Source: Lobulomyces angularis
Lineage: Eukaryota; Chytridiomycota; Chytridiomycetes; Lobulomycetales; Lobulomycetaceae
Length of the DNA stretch: 15,269 nt
NCBI GenBank assembly: GCA_027604685.1
Contig: JADHYX010000483.1
Span: 1-15,269, forward strand
Reading direction: 5' to 3'
Part shown: positions 10,141 to 15,269 of the stretch, one piece after another
How the letters are laid out: every line of letters starts with the position of its first letter
How positions within the stretch are numbered: position 1 is the stretch's first letter
Made by a program: the position numbers and the translations under genes
Notes under the pieces: generated by a model
Database searches by the model: none
What the model was told of the DNA's origin: nothing
What the model saw: the letters and a program-made list of their open reading frames with translations, nothing else

Positions 10141-11289
10141 TCTAACATCAACTTGAGTTTTTTCGTCAGCTATTTTTTATTTAGTTTTTATTTACACATC
10201 TAAAACACATAAAAATTTTCATCCAAAAAAAATACTTGAAAAATTTTTTCAAATTTTTTTTCCCATAATTAAATTTTTGCGATTTAAAGTAGGAGGATTG
10301 TTTGTGTTTAAATTTTCAAAGTAATTTAACGTTACGATAAGTACAAAATATTTTGACACTGTCAAAGTAAGTCATCAAGAAAAATATTGTTTCATAAGGC
10401 GAGAAATTACAATATGGAGGTTCTTTTTTTTCTATTCAGATACTGAATTTAAAACTTTGCTTTTCAATTTTTTTTCTGTTTTAATTTTTTATTACTATTG
10501 TGTTTTAGGGATCCTAAATTGAAAAAAATATAGTATATTCCAAGAATTGAACCCACACCTTCTTAACCTAAATTCACTAAAAATAAAAAAAAAATTTTGA
10601 AAAAAAAATAAAAAGTTTAAAAAATTTCACTCCAAAAAAATCAAAAAAATTTAATTTTTTTTTAAAACTAAAAAATAATGAAACAACCTACTAAATAAAA
10701 ACATTCCTATAATATTTTTTTTTTTTTTTTTTTTTTTCATTTATTTCTTTCCATATATCATATATAACTATCTATTTTTTTTTTTTTTATAATTTTTTAA
10801 AATTTACAACAAAATTCAACAAACAACAATAAAAATTATATATTTTTTATCTAAAAATTATTCAAAATCTACTTTCAAACGTAATCAAATCCAATTTCAT
10901 TGCAAGTTTATTAATACTTTATTTAAAGTTGGTAATTCATAAATTTTTACTTTCTTTTTTTTTTATTTTTTCTTATAATTTTAAGAAATAATATATAGCT
11001 TTTAAGTAGTAAAACTGAAAAATAAAGTTGAGATTTTAAATGAAAATAGTTATTCCTTTTATTGCACAATCTTTTCAATTTTCAAAGCAAATGCCTTCAA
11101 ATTTCCTATGAACTTAAATATAATTCATTATTCTTTGTATTATCTGAATATACATATTAAAATATAAAACTTTTTTTTACAATAGTTTTACTGCTATCAA
11201 CAACATTGAACTACTCTTTCAAAATACAATGTCCTCAAACGAAAAATAAAAAAAAAAAAACCATAAGAAAAAGAAAATAACTAAATGTT
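10141..11289. other. Low-complexity AT-rich spacer
   Basis: About 1.1 kb of A/T homopolymers and short words on both strands, including a 25-nt T-run near 10714-10738. No gene, tRNA or repeat array could be supported. Confidence 0.55.
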
Positions 11290-11640
11290 ACAAAATATGA
11301 AGACATTAATATTATTGGTCAGTTTAAACTAAATGATAAAAACAAAACGAATGAAAATGTTGAAAATCATTCAACAAGATCAAACATTAAAAGTAAAAAA
11401 AACCAAAGAAAAGCAGAAGAATAAAAATTCAGTGTTATTTCAACTAGTGATATCAATACAGAACCAATCCTTTTGGCCCCATATCGTCTATTAAGAAGAT
11501 GTTACTGTTAATGAAATTAAGGGACTATAAACCTTGCAAACATAGTGATGGTCAATGCTGAAAAGTTCTTTGCATTGAAGGTTCGACTTTCTCCCAGGCA
11601 CATTTTGCTTCTTAATTGCTACAAAATCTGCAACTTAAAA
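11290..11640. other. Weak coding-like patch, possibly an old gene relic
   Basis: A plus frame from about 11299 is open for some 40 codons of polar residues, then after a stop resumes with a short stretch containing SDINTEPILLAPYRLL. Between about 11530 and 11640 several frames on both strands stay open, with a more balanced base composition than the flanks. No family is recognised and the strand is uncertain. Confidence 0.2.
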
Positions 11641-13198
11641 TAAATTAAACTTTTAGTAAAAAAGTAATATTTGAATATTTTTTGTATATTGTTTGAAACT
11701 AAAACGGTGTTCTAAATAAAAAAATCTAAGTTTATTTCTTTAGAATAAAAAGAAATAAGAAAGAATATAATATACCTCAAAGTCAACAATATTGTCTTCA
11801 ATTTATTTAGTCTGAATTTAGTACTTTAATTGTTCGAAAGATATTGAAACTATTAGCGCTACATTCTTTAATTTTTGAACCAACATTCTGAGTTACTTCT
11901 ACAAAATAGAAACTAGTTACAACCACAAAAAAAAATATCTAATTAATACCATAATAAAACTTTAATTATAGTTACTTGCAGTAATGCAGATAAAGAGTGC
12001 TAATATATCAAACGGTAATAAATCGATTCATAAAAATTAAAAATTATCAAGTGTTTTTTAAAAAAAAAAATAATGAATTTTTATATCTTTATTTTTATTT
12101 CAATAGTAAAATTAAAAGCTAAAGATATTTCCTTTTTTGATAGTAAAATTTTTGATGTTGAAGTTTTCAGATAAATTGTTTTCATTTTACTTTAATTTTT
12201 ACGAAGCAGAAATAATCCAAATGATTCAACTAATTTAACGTTTTTAAAGCGCTGCTATACTATTTTCATCAAATTTTTTTTTTCTGTATTCTTACTTGCT
12301 CTTTGTAGTGCTCTCTCTATTGTTGGTTCAAAAAAGTTGCAGTTTTACCAATCTGGGAAAGTAACCATAATTATAAATGTTAGTAAAGCAATTGTAATAA
12401 ATTTTTGTGTTTTTCCAAGATTAAATAAAAAATACTGTTAGATGGTAATAAAAAAAAATTGAACTGATATTTTTTTTTATTTAAACTTTGCTTTAAGCTA
12501 AAAAGAACAAAAAAATAAAAAATTTAATCATTTTATAAATGTTGAGTTTAATTTTTTTACTAGAAAAAAATTGAACATCTTACTAAATTTCTATAATAAT
12601 CAAAAAATAAATAAATAAATTCAAAATAAAATTAAATTCACCATAAAAAGGAAAAGTTTGATTCAGATTTTTCAAAGGAGTTTACTTCAACTTCAATCGA
12701 ATTGAAAAAATTTATTTAAACTCAAAATACCCTATAAATTATAGATTAATTTAAATTTTCGAAATGAAATATTAAACTTAGTTTGCAACTTACTTTAACG
12801 CGTTCTTTTGGAACCATAAATCCTTGTAAAAGTATAACAAATTTATTAAAAATTATTCAGTGTAGATACACAGGTTGTCACCAAACCGATCTTTTAAACA
12901 GGTGCAATATATTTATTTGCTAAAGAAAAATTATAAAGGACAATTACTTCCATTCAGTTTAATCCTCTACTTTTTTATTGTAGAATGCTGTTTTTTCCTC
13001 CTGAAGTAAAAATTGGTTTAACAATATTTCTTTAAATCTTTTTATAATCAACGAAAGGTATTTTTTTAATTCAAACACTCTATTTTTTCTTCACAATTTT
13101 TGATAATGTGCTTTAACCCTGGTTTTTTTTTTGAAGAATTTAATTTAAACTTTAAACTCAAAATCAATAAAGCTGGTTGTAAATAAAAAAAAAAGAAA
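11641..13198. other. AT-rich spacer before the zinc-finger gene
   Basis: About 1.55 kb with no supported gene. A hydrophobic plus-strand frame around 12280-12355 looks signal-peptide-like but lacks a start codon. A minus-strand mini-frame near 12790-12815 has ATG followed by a good GTAAGT donor but no partner exon. The promoter of the gene that follows should lie at the right end. Confidence 0.5.
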
Positions 13199-13201
13199 AT
13201 G

Positions 13202-13320
13202 ATGAAAAAATGTAGACATTGCGCTCAATGATTTGAAAAAAGAACTCAAAGGGACGCTCATTATAAACTATCCCATCAACAAAATGTCTCAATTTCTGTT
13301 TTACTAGCACCAAACGATAC
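13202..13320 (+). other. Candidate first exon with a C2H2 finger broken by TGA
   Basis: From ATG 13202 (a second ATG sits at 13199) the frame reads a canonical finger, C-x2-C-x3-F-x8-H-x4-H (CRHC ... HYKLSH). At the position before the Phe there is an in-frame TGA (13229-13231), one C-to-T change from CGA. The frame then runs on to about 13320. No GT donor in the right phase joins it to the exon at 13389; the nearest sensible boundary is a non-canonical AG/GC at 13322. It is either a dead first exon, a gene read with recoding, or a neighbour relic. Confidence 0.4.
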
Positions 13321-13388
13321 AGGCATAATAATTAACAAAATAATTTATTTTTAATTAATTAAGTAATTAGTTATTCGTAACGTTTTAG

Positions 13389-15269
13389 AAGTAACAATAC
13401 TTTTAATTGTGAGGCCCCTGAATGCGAATACTTTATTGAAAATCCAAACGCATTTAGTAAACACTGTAGGAAATGTAAAAAGCTGAAAGACTGGTTATTC
13501 AGTCAAAGGATTAGTGTTCCTGTAAACATTACTAATGTTAATATAGAAGGTAAGTGTTTTTATAGTAATTGAATGCTTTAAAAATCAATTTTTTAGTAAA
13601 TGAAACTTTCAACAACAATTCAAATATGGAAAATATTTCTAATCCTGCAGCTAATATTGAAGTAAATGATAATACCAGTGAACGTAAGTTTAAATAAAAG
13701 TTGCAAATTATAACTCATTTGGCATTCTACAGTACACACAAATAACGTATCAGAAAATTCAGAAGGACATACTTCTATATCTAAACGAGGTAATAGATGA
13801 TATGAATCGCCTTATTCATCTTTTTTTTTTTTTTTTTTTATAAAAGGAATTTTGTATGAAAGTGAAGAATTTAAACAAGTTGGAATTTTAAAAAGACTAA
13901 ATTTAGGAATAAATGAAGTACACAACTTTTTGATTGATGTGGAAAATAATTATATTCTTCACTTTAGCCATCGTGATGGATTTAAATCCTTTATTTATAA
14001 GAGACTTTCAAAAATTATGGAAAAGAAGAAAGCTGAAGTTTTTCAAGAGGTGTTAACAACTCTCAATGAAGTAGTTCAAGCTAACACAATCGGTACTTTT
14101 GATGATTCTGGTTTGCAGTTGCTGTTACCTAGTGCAAATGGAAATGTTCAAATTTCTGTGGGTGTAAACAACTACGATCTTGTAAAGCCAATAGCTGGAC
14201 TTAAGATTTACAATGGATTTCAATGTACTATATGCTGTAATATATCAAGAGATACCCAGAAAAAACCATTCTACTCGGAAAATGTGAAATTAATGAGAAT
14301 CCATATAAAAACTGTACATAAAAGATCAGACGTTCAATATTCTTTGTGCAAAGTTCAAAAAGCCTTTTCCAATAACAAAACTCCGTTTAAAAATATTTGT
14401 AATAGCTATTTTGGAGTAAAAGTTTCGGGACCAGAAGTTTCTACCAACACTCCAGTGGCACGATATTCCAATTTTGAACTTATGGAAATCTTGGAAAAAA
14501 GTGGTGGTTTTGGAATATTTACCGAAAGCCAGTCCAACATCACCGCAATGCATTTAAATTCAAAGTTTTTTGAAAGATCCAAATTTCAAAATCTATTTGA
14601 CAGTTGGCCTCATAAGGATTTATTCCGTTTTGTAGACAAGGATGATTTAGAAGGACACAAGTTTTTAATAGAAAAGAGTGTAGCTTCTTATTATAACAAA
14701 GTAGATACAATTTTAAAAGACACTTCTTTATCTCACCAATTCACTTCTGATCTCATGATTTTAAGTAAACGACAAAGCATGACTAATTTTCGGAGCCTTC
14801 AAAATGACAGTACTAAAAAAGTGTATCAAAAGTATTTTGCCTTCTTCATTATGTTTTGTGTAAGAATTCAAAAAAAAAAACATGAAGAACTTGGAAACTT
14901 TTTTTTTTGTACACTCGATGTAAATACTCAGCAAACTTTAGAATCTTTCGTACTGAAATTAAAAGATGTGCAAGAGAAAATAGCGGAAAATAATGTAGAT
15001 GGAAATCTTTTTTTTCAAACACCTTTTGGAAAAAACGCTTTAAAGATGTTGGTTTCCGAAGTTCATAAACTGCACTTGTCAATAATGAAGCAGCAGTTTA
15101 ATAAATACGAGTCTACCTTCAAAAAATCCATTCACTGTTTGTTCTTGATGTGCAGGTGTATTAAAGTTACCATTAGAAATGAAAGGGGTGCTGAACCTTA
15201 TTATTTTATTAAACATGATATCGATATCACAAATAAAATTGCCATTTTACAACATATCATGAGAATGAC
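13389..15269 (+). CDS. C2H2-type protein, RecQ/transposon-associated family (3' partial)
   Basis: Exons 13389-13549, 13597-13683, 13733-13789 and 13847-15269 join without a stop through three phase-1 GT..AG introns of 43-57 nt. About 575 residues are visible and the frame is still open at the window edge. The first exon has a metal-site-like CEAPEC...HCRKCK. The next two small exons are Asn/Ser-rich linkers. The long exon holds a second C2H2 site: C-x2-C (14224, 14233), then H-x4-H (14302, 14317), in the context GLKIYNGFQC. Further on is a helical part with FRSLQNDSTKKVYQKYF. This order of a 'GL-x-h-Y-x-G-F-x-C' finger followed by 'fRpLQ-x-x-S-x-x-x-Y' resembles fungal C2H2 proteins (DUF3505-type) found at the front of telomere-linked RecQ-like helicases and Crypton-like elements. 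The family call is from pattern memory. No start codon is fixed; the upstream exon is uncertain. Confidence 0.72.

Noticed and set aside
10531..10562. String resembling the T-arm of a tRNA on the minus strand (GGGTTCAATTC)
   Set aside because: The stem bases do not pair and there is no matching D-arm, anticodon arm or acceptor stem nearby.
12280..12420. Hydrophobic plus-strand frames resembling a signal peptide
   Set aside because: No start codon, frame changes needed, and T-rich sequence gives hydrophobic residues by default.
14326..15082. Two minus-strand open frames opposite the long zinc-finger exon
   Set aside because: The plus strand is open for more than 470 codons across the same stretch with sensible composition; the minus frames are shadows.

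Overview
The window is a piece of an AT-rich nuclear genome of a eukaryote. Its genes are split by short spliceosomal introns (42 to about 100 nt, mostly GT..AG with T-rich ends), and the spacers are full of A and T homopolymers. The most likely source is an early-diverging fungus. Three things point that way: a multi-exon C2H2-type protein at the right edge that resembles the N-terminal part of fungal RecQ/transposon-associated proteins; a small secreted four-cysteine protein of a type I associate with such fungi; and relics of a methionine-synthase-reductase-like enzyme, which I understand is missing from most higher fungi. The placement is an inference, because no marker gene for phylogeny is present.

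Layout. (1) 333-2550, minus strand: a complete nine-exon CTP synthase of 585 residues with both active sites. (2) 3063-4678, minus: a complete eight-exon, 381-residue multi-pass membrane protein that I cannot name. (3) 5052-5234, minus: a possible 60-residue secreted peptide. (4) 5884-7471, plus: a decayed gene for a methionine-synthase-reductase-like diflavin reductase. It has lost its FMN domain, has at least five frame breaks and carries a 13-bp tandem duplication at the NADPH-binding loop. (5) 7682-7978, plus: a relic of the first exons of a biotin-dependent carboxylase alpha subunit (methylcrotonyl- or propionyl-CoA carboxylase), with leader, splice sites and biotin-carboxylase N-terminus still readable. 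(6) 8022-8647: a patch of distinctive sequence with a hairpin, a perfect palindrome and three nested inverted repeat pairs, possibly a non-autonomous foldback/MITE-like element. (7) 8805-9179, plus: an intact 124-residue small secreted protein with a clear signal peptide and a poly(A) signal. (8) 9251-13198: about 4 kb of AT-rich sequence with only a few weak coding-like islands. (9) 13202-15269, plus: a zinc-finger gene running off the right edge. Four of its exons join cleanly through phase-1 introns; a candidate first exon carries an in-frame TGA inside an otherwise canonical C2H2 finger.

The housekeeping genes on the left are intact, so sequencing error is a poor explanation for the breaks in the middle block. 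The 5.9-8.7 kb part looks like a small gene graveyard with a candidate mobile element beside it. CTP synthase makes CTP for nucleic acid and phospholipid synthesis. The two relics would belong to methionine/cobalamin metabolism and to branched-chain or odd-chain carbon breakdown. No operon-like cooperation is expected or seen.
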